In this document: piece by piece, positions 35,050 to 43,206 of the stretch
Numbering within the stretch: position 1 is the stretch's first letter
Layout: each line of letters begins with the position of its first letter
Source of the DNA: Myxococcus stipitatus DSM 14675
Lineage (GTDB): Bacteria; Myxococcota; Myxococcia; Myxococcales; Myxococcaceae
Assembly (NCBI RefSeq): GCF_000331735.1
Contig: NC_020126.1
Location: forward strand, 3,906,001-3,970,000
Length of the DNA stretch: 64,000 nucleotides
Direction: 5' to 3'
The notes under the pieces: model-generated
Database searches by the model: none
Seen by the model: only the letters and a program-made list of their open reading frames with translations
Told to the model about the DNA's origin: nothing
Program-made: the position numbers and the translations under genes

Positions 35050-37758
35050 ATGAGCCTCCTCGTTCCGCTCGCCGCTGCGCTGTTGATGTCCACGGCGCAG
35101 TTTCCGCTCGCCACCCAGGTTCAGCTCCCCTCCGGCGAGACGGTGGAGCTGGCGGCTGACTTCCTCACCTACGAAGCCGACAAGCAGCTCCTCACCGCGC
35201 GCGGCCACTGCGAGCTGCGCACCGGCGAGATGCTGCTGCGCTCGGACGAGGTGACCTACGACGAGGCGAACCAGGTGGCCACGGCCACCGGCAACGTCAT
35301 GTTCGTGGGGCCGGGCGGCATGGCCGCCGTGGCGGACGACGTGAGGGTGGACATCCGCACCTTCGAGGCCACGCTCAAGGGCGGCCTCTTCATGCAGAAG
35401 AAGGGCGTCACCCAGGAGGCGATGCTCGCGGCGAAGAACCCCGAGGAGCTTCGCTCGATGGGGGAGACGCCCGTGATTCTCAGCGGCTCGCGCATCCGCC
35501 GCACGGGGCCCAACGCCTTCGTGGTGGATGACCTGGCCTTCACCCCATGCGAGTGCGGCCCGGATGAGCCCAGCTGGCGCATGGAGGCCAGCTCCGCCAA
35601 CGTCGTCCTGGGCGAACGCGCCACGCTGTCCTGGCCCGTGGTGTATGTGCAGTCCGTCCCGGTCTTCGCGCTGCCGTGGGTCTACCTGCCCCTGTCCGAG
35701 CGGCGCACGGGCTTCCTCCTCCCCAGCCCGACGATCTCGGGCCTCAATGGCATCAGCGTGCAGCAGCCGTTCTTCCTCACGCTGGGGCGCAGCTACGACC
35801 TGACGATCACGCCGGGCTACTATTCGGGGTCGGGCGACGACAAGGACATCCGGCTCTACGACTCGGACCCGGTTCCCGGCCCTGATGCGGTCACGTTGTC
35901 GGAGTACAGGCTGCCTCGGAACGTCGGCGTGAAGGGCCCCAGGTTGCTCACGGAGTTCCGCTACGTGCCCAGCGAGCGGACCCGCGGGCGCGTCACGCTG
36001 GGGTTGTTGCACGACTCCCAGCCTCTGCGAGACCCCAGGACAGGCGACTTCTATTTCTACCCGACGCCCGAGGGGGAGATTCCGCGCTACATCGATAAGC
36101 CGCGGGGCTGGCGGGGCGAGGCGTCGTGGCAGCACCTCCAGGACCTGGGCTCGGGCTGGTTCGACCGGGTCGACGCGGCGTTCGTCTCGGACGGCTTCTA
36201 CACGCGAGACCTCAACGCCGACATCCTCATCCAGGGCGTGGATTACCTGCGCAGCAACGCCACCGTGTATCAGCGCCAGGCGGACCTCTACGCGGGCCTG
36301 GATGTCTCACTGCGACAGGACATCCGCTTCGCCTATCAGTTCTTCAGGGAGAACCGGGTGCCCGCCGGAGCCAAGGATGCTCCGACGGGCTCGCCCATCC
36401 TGCCTCGGCCGAAGACCTTCCAGCGCTTGCCCGGCCTCGTGTTCGCGCTGCCGGAGCGTCCGTTGGACGGCCTGCTGGGGCTCACCGGAGGGTTGCGCGC
36501 GGAGTTCACGCGCCTGGCGCCCTACAGCGGGGGCTTTGGCGACGAGGGCGTCGACGGCATCTTCCGGCCCGACGGGCTGTATGTCCCGCTGGGCATCCAA
36601 GGCACCTCGCCCCTCGACCTGGGACAAGCCAACGGTCGCTTCGACCCGGGAGACCGCGAGGCGAGAGACCGCATCGACTTCACCTCGCGCCTCTCCACCT
36701 CCGTGGCCTTGGGGAACGTCGCGCGCATGACGCCCTCGCTGTCGCTGCGCCAGGATGTCTGGGCCGGCGAGTACTCCGGCAAGGCGTGGCAGCGGGGCTA
36801 TCCCATCGCGGGGCTTCTGCTGGACACCCAGCTGGTCCGCACGTGGGAGGGGGAGAAGGCGGCGGTGCGCCACGCCATCACGCCCTCGCTGGAGCTGCGC
36901 TACGTGCCGGGCGGGTGGGGCAGCGTGCCCTTCGTGCGCGCGGGTGATGGCGACTTCGCGCAGCCCTACGACGAAATCGATTTCGCCGTCCCGCTCACGC
37001 GGGCAGGGGCCACCCGAGGCTTCCTCCAGGGGGTGCTGGCCGTGGAGCAGTCGCTGCGCCTGAAGACCGGCAACTGGATTCGCGAGCCCCTCCGGCTGCG
37101 CCTCGGGCAAGGCTTCGACCTGACGCGCTACGTGCCCGCGGCCAACAAGCCCGTGGATATCAACTCACAGCCGATCCTTCGCGACACCTTCGCGCGGGTG
37201 AGCACGAGCGCGGGCATCCTCAACGGCGGTGCGATGGTCCGGTTCGACCCGAACACCGGCCGCTTCACCCAGCTCAGCGCAGACTTCTCCATCGACGACG
37301 GCAAGGGGCACGCGCTCTACGCCCGCTATGACGACGTCCTCACGGTCAGCGACCGGGCCTTCAACCGCGGTGAGCCGCGCAACGCCGTGGGGCCGGATTC
37401 CATCCGACGCCCTCTGGATGCCTTGGTAGGCAGTCTATCCCGGGAAACGCCCGGTCTCTTTGCAACCGAGCGGACTCAGGCCCTCATCGCGGGTACGCGT
37501 TTGATGCTCGGATTTGGCCTCGGGGTGCGGTACGAAGCCTTGGTGCAGCCGCCCTCCCAGGATCCAACAAACCAAGAGATCTCACAAAACAGGATCTTCA
37601 ATCCTCTCACACAACAGACACTGGGCGTGTCCTACGGTCCCGCATGTGACTGTTGGCGCGTCGAGGGCGTAGTGACTCTGCGGCGTGATCTCGGACTGGA
37701 ATTTTCTGGTGTGAATTTCACGGTCGCGGGATTGGGTTCCTTCGGGTCAGGCGGCTAG
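35050..37758 (+). CDS. lptD: LPS-assembly outer-membrane protein LptD
   Basis: LptD, with LptE, inserts lipopolysaccharide into the outer leaflet of the outer membrane. The 902-residue protein has a signal-like N-terminus (LVPLAAALLMSTAQFPLA). The periplasmic OstA/LptA-like jellyroll follows (VELAADFLTYEADKQLLTAR, ELRTGEMLLRSDEVTYDEAN). A long C-terminal beta-barrel region is typical of the family (WPVVYVQSVPVFALPWVYLP, RRTGFLLPSPTISGLNGIS). The last 110 codons look less GC-rich than the rest of the gene. It lies between the AMIN protein and an XRE regulator. TACCCT ends 10 nt before the ATG. Confidence 0.93.
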   Translation: MSLLVPLAAALLMSTAQFPLATQVQLPSGETVELAADFLTYEADKQLLTARGHCELRTGEMLLRSDEVTYDEANQVATATGNVMFVGPGGMAAVADDVRVDIRTFEATLKGGLFMQKKGVTQEAMLAAKNPEELRSMGETPVILSGSRIRRTGPNAFVVDDLAFTPCECGPDEPSWRMEASSANVVLGERATLSWPVVYVQSVPVFALPWVYLPLSERRTGFLLPSPTISGLNGISVQQPFFLTLGRSYDLTITPGYYSGSGDDKDIRLYDSDPVPGPDAVTLSEYRLPRNVGVKGPRLLTEFRYVPSERTRGRVTLGLLHDSQPLRDPRTGDFYFYPTPEGEIPRYIDKPRGWRGEASWQHLQDLGSGWFDRVDAAFVSDGFYTRDLNADILIQGVDYLRSNATVYQRQADLYAGLDVSLRQDIRFAYQFFRENRVPAGAKDAPTGSPILPRPKTFQRLPGLVFALPERPLDGLLGLTGGLRAEFTRLAPYSGGFGDEGVDGIFRPDGLYVPLGIQGTSPLDLGQANGRFDPGDREARDRIDFTSRLSTSVALGNVARMTPSLSLRQDVWAGEYSGKAWQRGYPIAGLLLDTQLVRTWEGEKAAVRHAITPSLELRYVPGGWGSVPFVRAGDGDFAQPYDEIDFAVPLTRAGATRGFLQGVLAVEQSLRLKTGNWIREPLRLRLGQGFDLTRYVPAANKPVDINSQPILRDTFARVSTSAGILNGGAMVRFDPNTGRFTQLSADFSIDDGKGHALYARYDDVLTVSDRAFNRGEPRNAVGPDSIRRPLDALVGSLSRETPGLFATERTQALIAGTRLMLGFGLGVRYEALVQPPSQDPTNQEISQNRIFNPLTQQTLGVSYGPACDCWRVEGVVTLRRDLGLEFSGVNFTVAGLGSFGSGG

Positions 37759-37818
37759 GAATCACTCGGTGTGAACGGTGGTTCCCAAATCCCCCCCAGT
37801 AGCCAGGAGAAGTATTTC

Positions 37819-38169
37819 GTGTCGGACCTCGGAAAACGAATCGGCCAGCGCATCCGCGAGCTTCGTACGCAGAGGCCGGAGCGGTGGACGCAGGAAGAGC
37901 TCGCGGAGCGGGCTCAGATCAGCGTCTCCTTTCTTTCCATGATCGAGCGCGGCGAGCGCGTCCCCCACGTGGAGACACTCGCCGCCCTGGCCAACGCCCT
38001 TGGCGTCAGCCTGGGTGAGCTTTTCACTGGGACGGAGCAGACCCTTGCCCAGACAGAGGACCTGTTGCGTCCCCTGTCGGACTTCGCACGCGCCCGGGGC
38101 CTCACCGCCCGGGACGTGGACCGCCTGCTCGGGGTCGCCCGGGTGATGTTCAGCGGCACTGTCGCCTGA
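37819..38169 (+). CDS. XRE-family helix-turn-helix regulator
   Basis: This protein of 116 residues from GTG 37819 has a Cro/cI-type HTH domain: RIRELRTQRPERWTQEELAE, RAQISVSFLSMIERGERVPH, and TLAALANALGVSLGELF. The C-terminal 40 residues are short and helical (DLLRPLSDFARARGLTARDV), without a recognised ligand domain. GTG 37819 is chosen because AGGAGA lies about 9 nt upstream; an upstream GTG at 37771 lacks this support. It begins 60 bp after lptD and may respond to, or control, envelope genes, but no operator is seen. Confidence 0.85.
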   Translation: MSDLGKRIGQRIRELRTQRPERWTQEELAERAQISVSFLSMIERGERVPHVETLAALANALGVSLGELFTGTEQTLAQTEDLLRPLSDFARARGLTARDVDRLLGVARVMFSGTVA

Positions 38170-38181
38170 ACACCCCCCTCC

Positions 38182-38237
38182 TGGACCCCCGTTGGACGCA
38201 AGGGGTCCACGGTCTTCCAGTCCTGTTCTTGACTGGA
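38182..38237 (+). terminator. Two consecutive hairpins after the XRE gene
   Basis: TGGACCCC (38182-38189) pairs with GGGGTCCA (38202-38209), an 8-bp stem with a 12-nt loop. TCCAGTC (38216-38222) then pairs with GACTGGA (38231-38237), a 7-bp stem with a T-rich loop. They lie 13 bp past the XRE stop and 88 bp before the next start. They could end transcription, or they could be leader structure for the following lipoprotein gene. Confidence 0.5.
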
Positions 38238-38324
38238 CGGTAGGTAGACCGAGAAGATGGCGGAAATGCGCTGTGCGCTGCTCGCGCACAGCGTGGTTCC
38301 ATCCTCGTCAAGGAGTCTTCGTTG

Positions 38325-39866
38325 ATGCGTCCGGGTCTGGCCTCTCTGGTGGCCTTCACGAGCATGGTGTGGTTGGCGTGCTCTTCGCCGGCTCCTGCCA
38401 CGCTTGAGTTCGTGGATCAGAATCCGCCCCGGCCTCGGCTGGGTGAAATCACCACGCTGCGCTTCCGCGCCGTGGACACGCGTGGCAGTCCGCAGGCGGG
38501 AACGCGGGTGACCTTCGCGCTCCAGTCTCCGGTGCCGGGCGTGGAGTTGTCGCCCACCGAGGGGACGACCAACCCCGGTGACGGCATGGTCTCCGTGCAG
38601 ATTGTCGCGCGTGGCGGCCGGGTCGCCTCGGCGGTGGTCGTGGCCTCGGCGGGAGAGGGCGGGGAGGTCAAGACGGTCATCTCGCCCGTCATCGCCTTCG
38701 CTGGTACCAACTCCAGCTCGCGCCAGCTCACGTTCCAGTGTGGCTCGTTCGCCGGTGACGGCTCGGGTCTCCACCACGCCATCGGCGCCTGGGATGAGAC
38801 GCGCCACCTCATCGCGGGCGTCAAGCTGAACTGCATCGCCCACGTGGGTGACCGCAACGGCGACGGCATCGAGGGCGCGCAGGTGTCCTTCCTCACGGAG
38901 GCCGGCACCATCGGTCCCTCCGCGACGTCCGTGACGGACGTGGTCGGCAACGCCCTGGTCCTCTACAAGACCTCGCTGCCGCTGCCGCTGGACGTGGAGC
39001 CGGGTGAGTTCACCTGGAACCCGACCAACGACTCCACGCACACGGGCGAGTACATCGCGCCGCTGTGGATGCACCCGTTCCTCTGGGAGGAGAACCCGGT
39101 GGCGGCCCACGGCAACACCGCGCCGCAGCCCTTCGTGACGCGCCCGGAGCCCCGTCGCCCCGACCCCATCCGGCCGGGAATCACCTTGAACCCGCGCGAC
39201 AACCTGGTCTCCCTCATCGCCGTCACGGCGGGCGAGGAAGCCTTCGACGACAACAACAACAATGGCCAGTGGGACCAGGGCGAGCCCTTCGTCGACCTGA
39301 CCGAGCCCTTCGTCGACAGCAACGACAACGGCACGTGGGACGCGAACGAGCGCTTCGTCGACACCAACGGCGACGGTCGCTGGAACGGCAAGAATGGCGC
39401 CTTCGATGCCTCCACGCTCATCTGGGCGCAGGAGCGCATCATCTGGACGGGCTGGCCGCACGCGCTGGACCGCCCGGAGACCGTGCGTCAGCTCATCCCG
39501 GCGCCCAACGCGCCCCCCGTCGCGATTGCCCACTTCAGCTCGGCCCGCTCCACGTTCCTCGTGGCGGACCCCTGGTACAACCGCATGGCCCAGAACTCGG
39601 ATGGCGATGGCTGCAAGGGCGGCGCCGAGGGCCCGGTGGAGATCGAGCCGTTCGTGACGGGCGTCATCGCCTTCACGTACCCCTCGTACCACATCGAGCA
39701 GTACATCATCAGCGACCGGCACGATGAGACGCAGGAGCCGCAGCCGGGGCCGTTCCCGTCGGCCGTCAACTGGAAGGCCGACGCGACCTGCACGTACACC
39801 GCCGCGCAGCTCGAGGGGCACAAGGCCTTCGTGGCCGCTCCGACGCTGTCGGGCACCGTGCTCTGA
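38325..39866 (+). CDS. Lipoprotein with Ig-like region and Asp/Asn-rich repeats, function unknown
   Basis: This 513-residue protein starts with a lipoprotein-like signal (AFTSMVWLACSSPAPA) whose Cys is the likely lipid site, although the -3 residue is unusual. An invasin-like or bacterial Ig-type domain follows (FRAVDTRGSPQAGTRVTFAL, SVQIVARGGRVAS), and a related domain comes later (NGDGIEGAQVSFLTEAGTIG). Then come three copies of a D-x-N-x-NG-x-WD motif, near 39247-39400 (DNNNNGQWDQGEPFVD, DSNDNGTWDANERFVD, DTNGDGRWNG), which resemble calcium-binding loops. AAGGAG lies upstream of the ATG. No catalytic motif is seen. It is probably a surface or outer-membrane protein; nothing nearby explains its role. 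Confidence 0.8.
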   Translation: MRPGLASLVAFTSMVWLACSSPAPATLEFVDQNPPRPRLGEITTLRFRAVDTRGSPQAGTRVTFALQSPVPGVELSPTEGTTNPGDGMVSVQIVARGGRVASAVVVASAGEGGEVKTVISPVIAFAGTNSSSRQLTFQCGSFAGDGSGLHHAIGAWDETRHLIAGVKLNCIAHVGDRNGDGIEGAQVSFLTEAGTIGPSATSVTDVVGNALVLYKTSLPLPLDVEPGEFTWNPTNDSTHTGEYIAPLWMHPFLWEENPVAAHGNTAPQPFVTRPEPRRPDPIRPGITLNPRDNLVSLIAVTAGEEAFDDNNNNGQWDQGEPFVDLTEPFVDSNDNGTWDANERFVDTNGDGRWNGKNGAFDASTLIWAQERIIWTGWPHALDRPETVRQLIPAPNAPPVAIAHFSSARSTFLVADPWYNRMAQNSDGDGCKGGAEGPVEIEPFVTGVIAFTYPSYHIEQYIISDRHDETQEPQPGPFPSAVNWKADATCTYTAAQLEGHKAFVAAPTLSGTVL

Positions 39867-39932
39867 TGTAAACCAGCGGGCTCCCGGAGAAGTACCCATT
39901 GACCCCGGGAGCCTGCATCCGTAGGGTCCGCA

Positions 39933-39956
39933 CCGGCTGATTGAAGAATCAACCGG
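39933..39956. promoter_or_regulatory. Near-perfect 24-bp inverted repeat, candidate TetR operator
   Basis: The two halves are CCGGcTGATT and AATCAaCCGG, with a 4-nt centre (GAAG). They are exactly symmetrical except for one position in each arm. It lies 16-39 nt before the start of the TetR gene, where an autoregulatory operator would be expected. The palindrome is seen directly; its role is inferred. Confidence 0.6.
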
Positions 39957-39971
39957 CCGGTGGAGGACGTC

Positions 39972-40673
39972 GTGGGCCAGAGCAAGTCGGCGGCGGACAA
40001 CGGCAACCGCGAGAGCGAACGCCGCCGGACCATCCTGCGTGCGGCCATCGATGTGTTCGCCCGCAAGGGCTACCACGGCTGCCGCATCGCCGACGTCGCC
40101 AAGGAGGCCGGTGTCGCCTACGGCCTCGTCTACCACTACTTCAAGAACAAGGATGAGCTGCTGGAGACCGTGTTCGACACGGGCTGGAGCGGCTTCGTCA
40201 CGCGTGTGCGCGTGGTGGTGGAGGGCGAAGGTTCGCTGGAGGCCAAGGTCCGCGGCGTGGTGGAAGTGGCCTTCGAGGCGTACCGCGTGGACCCTCGCGC
40301 GGTGAAGGTCCTCATCCTGGAGATTGCGCGCAGCCCCGCGGGCTCTCGCATCAACCGGCAGACGGCCTTCGTGGACGCCATCCGCTTGAGCTCGGAGCTG
40401 TTCACCCGGGCGAAGGAAGCGGGGGAGCTGCGCGCGGACGCGGACCCGCTGCTGTCCTCCGCGCTGCTCTTCGGCGCCATCGAGATGGGGCTGACCGCCT
40501 TCGTCACGGGACTCGCGGACTCGCGGGATGCGCAGGCGCTCGAGCGCGCCAAGGCGCAGATTGCCGACACCTTCCTTCACGGCGTCCTGGTCGGCGCGTC
40601 GCCAGGCGCGGAGAAAGACGAATGGAAGCCGGAGACGTCCTCTACGAAGTCCAAGGCCCCCAAGCCCTCCTGA
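39972..40673 (+). CDS. TetR-family transcriptional regulator
   Basis: This protein has a typical N-terminal TetR DNA-binding domain (ILRAAIDVFARKGYHGCRIA, DVAKEAGVAYGLVYHYFKNK). A helical ligand-binding and dimerisation domain follows (AVKVLILEIARSPAGSRIN, ALLFGAIEMGLTAFVTGLAD). GTG 39972 has GGAGG about 5 nt upstream; GTG 39960 adds four residues. The 3' end overlaps the start of the enoyl-CoA hydratase by 52 bp, an unusually long overlap that ties the two genes together. It may be a FadR/FabR-type regulator of acyl-CoA metabolism, by context only. Confidence 0.9.
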   Translation: MGQSKSAADNGNRESERRRTILRAAIDVFARKGYHGCRIADVAKEAGVAYGLVYHYFKNKDELLETVFDTGWSGFVTRVRVVVEGEGSLEAKVRGVVEVAFEAYRVDPRAVKVLILEIARSPAGSRINRQTAFVDAIRLSSELFTRAKEAGELRADADPLLSSALLFGAIEMGLTAFVTGLADSRDAQALERAKAQIADTFLHGVLVGASPGAEKDEWKPETSSTKSKAPKPS

Positions 40674-41404
40674 CCGTCAACCGGCCCAAGGCGCGCAACG
40701 CCTTGTCGCCCTCGGTGGTGAAGGCGTTGATGGATGGCCTGGAGCGCGCGGACGCGGACTCCGCCGTGCGCGTGGTGGTGCTCACCGGCGCGGGCGAGAA
40801 GGTCTTCTGCGCGGGCGGAGACCTGGGGCAGATGACGGGTGACGCGGGCTTTCTCTCCACCCACGAGGGGCGCCGCTCCTACGGGAAGCTGCTGGCCCGC
40901 TTCCAGGAGGTCCGCAAGCCGACGGTGGCGCGCGTCAACGGCCATGCGCTGGCCGGGGGCCTGGGCCTGGTGCTCGCGTGTGACCTGGCGGTCGCGGTGG
41001 AGGGCGCGGACCTGGGCACGCCCGAAATCGACGTGGGCTTGTTCCCCATGATGATGATGGCGCTCTTGCAGCGCCACGTGGGCCGCAAGCGGGCGCTGGA
41101 GCTGGTGCTCACCGGCGACCGGCTCTCCGCGCGCGACGCGTTGTCACTCGGGCTGCTCAACCGCGTGGTGCCCGCGGCGGAGCTGGATGGCGCGGTGGCG
41201 GCGCTGGCCCACAAGCTCGCGGGCAAGAGTCAGTCGGTGCTCGCGCTGGGGCGCCGCGCCTTCTTCACCGCGGAGGACCTGCCCCTGCCCGCGGCGCTGG
41301 AGTTCCTCGCGTCGCAGCTGTCGCTCAACGTGCTGGCCGAGGACGCCGCCGAGGGCGTCTCGGCCTTCCTGGAGAAGCGGCCTCCTCAGTGGAAGGACCG
41401 CTGA
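40622..41404 (+). CDS. Enoyl-CoA hydratase/isomerase family protein
   Basis: This 260-residue crotonase has the family motifs ALLTVNRPKARNALSPS, GAGEKVFCAGGDLGQM (oxyanion hole), GHALAGGLGLVLACDLAV, TPEIDVGLFPMMMMALL with the catalytic-region Glu, and the C-terminal LEKRPPQWKDR. It would hydrate an enoyl-CoA in beta-oxidation or a related pathway. Its ATG lies inside the 3' end of the TetR gene, which suggests coupled expression and control by TetR. Length and motifs are normal. The natural acyl chain is unknown. Confidence 0.92.
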   Translation: MEAGDVLYEVQGPQALLTVNRPKARNALSPSVVKALMDGLERADADSAVRVVVLTGAGEKVFCAGGDLGQMTGDAGFLSTHEGRRSYGKLLARFQEVRKPTVARVNGHALAGGLGLVLACDLAVAVEGADLGTPEIDVGLFPMMMMALLQRHVGRKRALELVLTGDRLSARDALSLGLLNRVVPAAELDGAVAALAHKLAGKSQSVLALGRRAFFTAEDLPLPAALEFLASQLSLNVLAEDAAEGVSAFLEKRPPQWKDR

Positions 41405-41422
41405 GCTGAGCCAGGACGGCCC

Positions 41423-42397
41423 TCACTGAGCGCCGGCCCCCGTCTCCCCGCTGGCCATGGCTGGCGGGGTGGGGAAGAAGTCCAGGCGCAACAGGGATTC
41501 ACCATCCACCCAGCGACCGCCCACCTTCACGCCCCAGTGGAGGTGGGGGCCGGTGACGCGGCCGGTGCTGCCCACCTCGCCGATGCGCTGGCCCTGCGTC
41601 ACCTTGGCGCCATTCTTCACGTGGATGCGCGACAGGTGGAAGTACGACGTGTAGAGGTCCGCGCCGTGGTGGATGAGCACCGTCTTGCCCGCGGCGTAGT
41701 TGTCGCGCGTCATCACCACGGTGCCTTCGTTGCTGGCCATCACCGGGGCGCCCGGGTCTCCGTCGAGGTCCACGCCGAAGTGCTGGCTGGACAGCTTGCC
41801 GTTGAAGGTGCGCTTGTCGCCGAAGGGCGCGGTGATGCGGTCCTGCCGAGGGCGCACGAAGTTCTGCGCGAAGTGGGGCGAGCTGAAGGGCTGGTCGAAC
41901 GCCGCCGCGAAGGCACGCTTGTCCGCGGCGATGCGGGTCCTCACGGAGGCGGGGGGCTCCACGTACTTTCCGGACACCTTCAGCTCTCGCGCGGGATAGC
42001 CCGGCTCCACAACGTCCAGCGTCCCGGCCAGCTCCACCGGCGCGCCGCCCGCGAGCGCGGGGGCTTCCACGTGCACCATGGCGCTCCCGGGCGCGAGCTC
42101 CACGGAGAGCCCCGTCACCGCGAGGAAGCCCTCGCCCCAGGCGAAGAACTTCAGGGGGCGCCCCGCGAGGGTCCCCGTGGGCATCCCCGCCAGGCCTCGC
42201 ACGGCCACCATCACCGGGTCTCCCGGCCGGGCCGAGCCCGGGTGCAGTGAGAGCTGAGGCCTTGCCTGCGCCACCGCCACCGCGACGGGCGTGGCGGAGG
42301 AGGGCTCCGCGGCCTGGGCACTGGCACCGAGGGCAAGCAGCGCGAGCGTCCATCGAGAGGAAAGGGAATATCGCGAGCGTGCGGGAAGCGAAGCCAT
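41423..42397 (-). CDS. M23-family (LytM) peptidoglycan endopeptidase
   Basis: This 324-residue exported protein begins with a signal peptide (RWTLALLALGASAQAAEP). A beta domain at about 45-165 (LSLHPGSARPGDPVMVAVRG) precedes the zinc peptidase domain. The zinc site is complete: SSQHFGVDLDGDPG (H and D) and GPHLHWGVKVGGRW (HxH). The domain opens with ITAPFGDKRTFNGKLSS, as in lysostaphin/LytM enzymes. It probably cleaves peptide cross-links in the periplasm. It is divergent from the unknown gene at 42675, with a 277-bp gap, and convergent with the enoyl-CoA hydratase. Confidence 0.92.
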   Translation of the reverse strand: MASLPARSRYSLSSRWTLALLALGASAQAAEPSSATPVAVAVAQARPQLSLHPGSARPGDPVMVAVRGLAGMPTGTLAGRPLKFFAWGEGFLAVTGLSVELAPGSAMVHVEAPALAGGAPVELAGTLDVVEPGYPARELKVSGKYVEPPASVRTRIAADKRAFAAAFDQPFSSPHFAQNFVRPRQDRITAPFGDKRTFNGKLSSQHFGVDLDGDPGAPVMASNEGTVVMTRDNYAAGKTVLIHHGADLYTSYFHLSRIHVKNGAKVTQGQRIGEVGSTGRVTGPHLHWGVKVGGRWVDGESLLRLDFFPTPPAMASGETGAGAQ

Positions 42398-42674
42398 GAG
42401 TGGTTCCCGTTACACCACGAAGTCCAGGGGGCTTCCCAGGGTGAGAAGTGGGAGTGTCGGACGCCTGGACTGCAACCCGGCAGGGGAGCGGTACTCGGAC
42501 GATGGCAGGTGCTCGACAGTGTCCACGCCCGGACGTCGGAGAGCCCGGAAACGGAAGGCGGAAGGGCGTGTGGACGGGCAACCGGCTGATTGGCGTGGGG
42601 TGGAGCCTTACCGGCGCACCTCCGGGCTCCCTACCTTCTTCTCCGGACCCGATTGGCCTTGAGGAGATTCGCGG

Positions 42675-43193
42675 ATGCCTCGTCCCTATAGCTTCGACCA
42701 TTTCCAGGTGCCGAAGACCCTGCCGCAGAGCCGCAGCATGCGCCGGAGGGACAAGGCGCATCTGGCTCAGTCCCGCGCGCATCCGGAGGAGCAGGCGGGG
42801 CGGGAGGAGGGGGTCCACTACGGGCGGTCCTTCTCCGAGACGGAGGAGCTCTTCCACGCGCGGCAGATGGAGGCGCAGCTCGAGGAGCTCGCGAACGCAT
42901 CGCCCGAAACCCGCGTGTCTCGCGGTGGCTCGGGGATGAAGCGCGGCGCACGGGGCAAGGAGCGCAAGGGGCATCCGGTCCTGCGCGGCACGCTGCCCAT
43001 CGGGGCGCTGCCTCCCACGCGGGAGCAGCCACCACGGGGCCGGCTGCCGGACCTGCTCGACGAGGCGGGGCGCCACCTCCAGAGCATGAGAGGGGGGCTG
43101 GGCGACGTGGCCAAGGCGATGGCTCGGCTGGCGTCGCTGCCCGTCGAGGTGGTGCGCCTGGCGGTGCGGCGCTTCAGTCCCGCCGAAGGGTGA
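42675..43193 (+). CDS. Hypothetical basic protein
   Basis: I do not recognise this 172-residue protein. It begins MPRPYSFDHFQVPKTLPQSR and is strongly charged, with many Arg, Lys and Glu and a central Gly/Lys-rich stretch (GGSGMKRGARGKERKGHPVL). The C-terminal part is a helix that looks amphipathic (LDEAGRHLQSMRGGLGDVAK). GGAG lies about 9 nt upstream of the ATG. It ends 13 bp before the EEP-family gene on the same strand and is probably cotranscribed with it. The basic composition would suit binding nucleic acid or acidic lipid, but this is speculation. Confidence 0.6.
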   Translation: MPRPYSFDHFQVPKTLPQSRSMRRRDKAHLAQSRAHPEEQAGREEGVHYGRSFSETEELFHARQMEAQLEELANASPETRVSRGGSGMKRGARGKERKGHPVLRGTLPIGALPPTREQPPRGRLPDLLDEAGRHLQSMRGGLGDVAKAMARLASLPVEVVRLAVRRFSPAEG

Positions 43194-43206
43194 AGAGCAC
43201 GCGCGC

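Noticed and set aside
37914..40580. 888-codon minus-strand frame across the XRE, lipoprotein and TetR genes
   Set aside because: Antisense to three supported genes. Its sequence is Arg/Gly/His-rich without a motif.
42291..42662. 123-codon plus-strand frame upstream of the basic unknown gene
   Set aside because: Its first part is antisense to the M23 signal peptide, and the rest shows no conserved feature or ribosome site.
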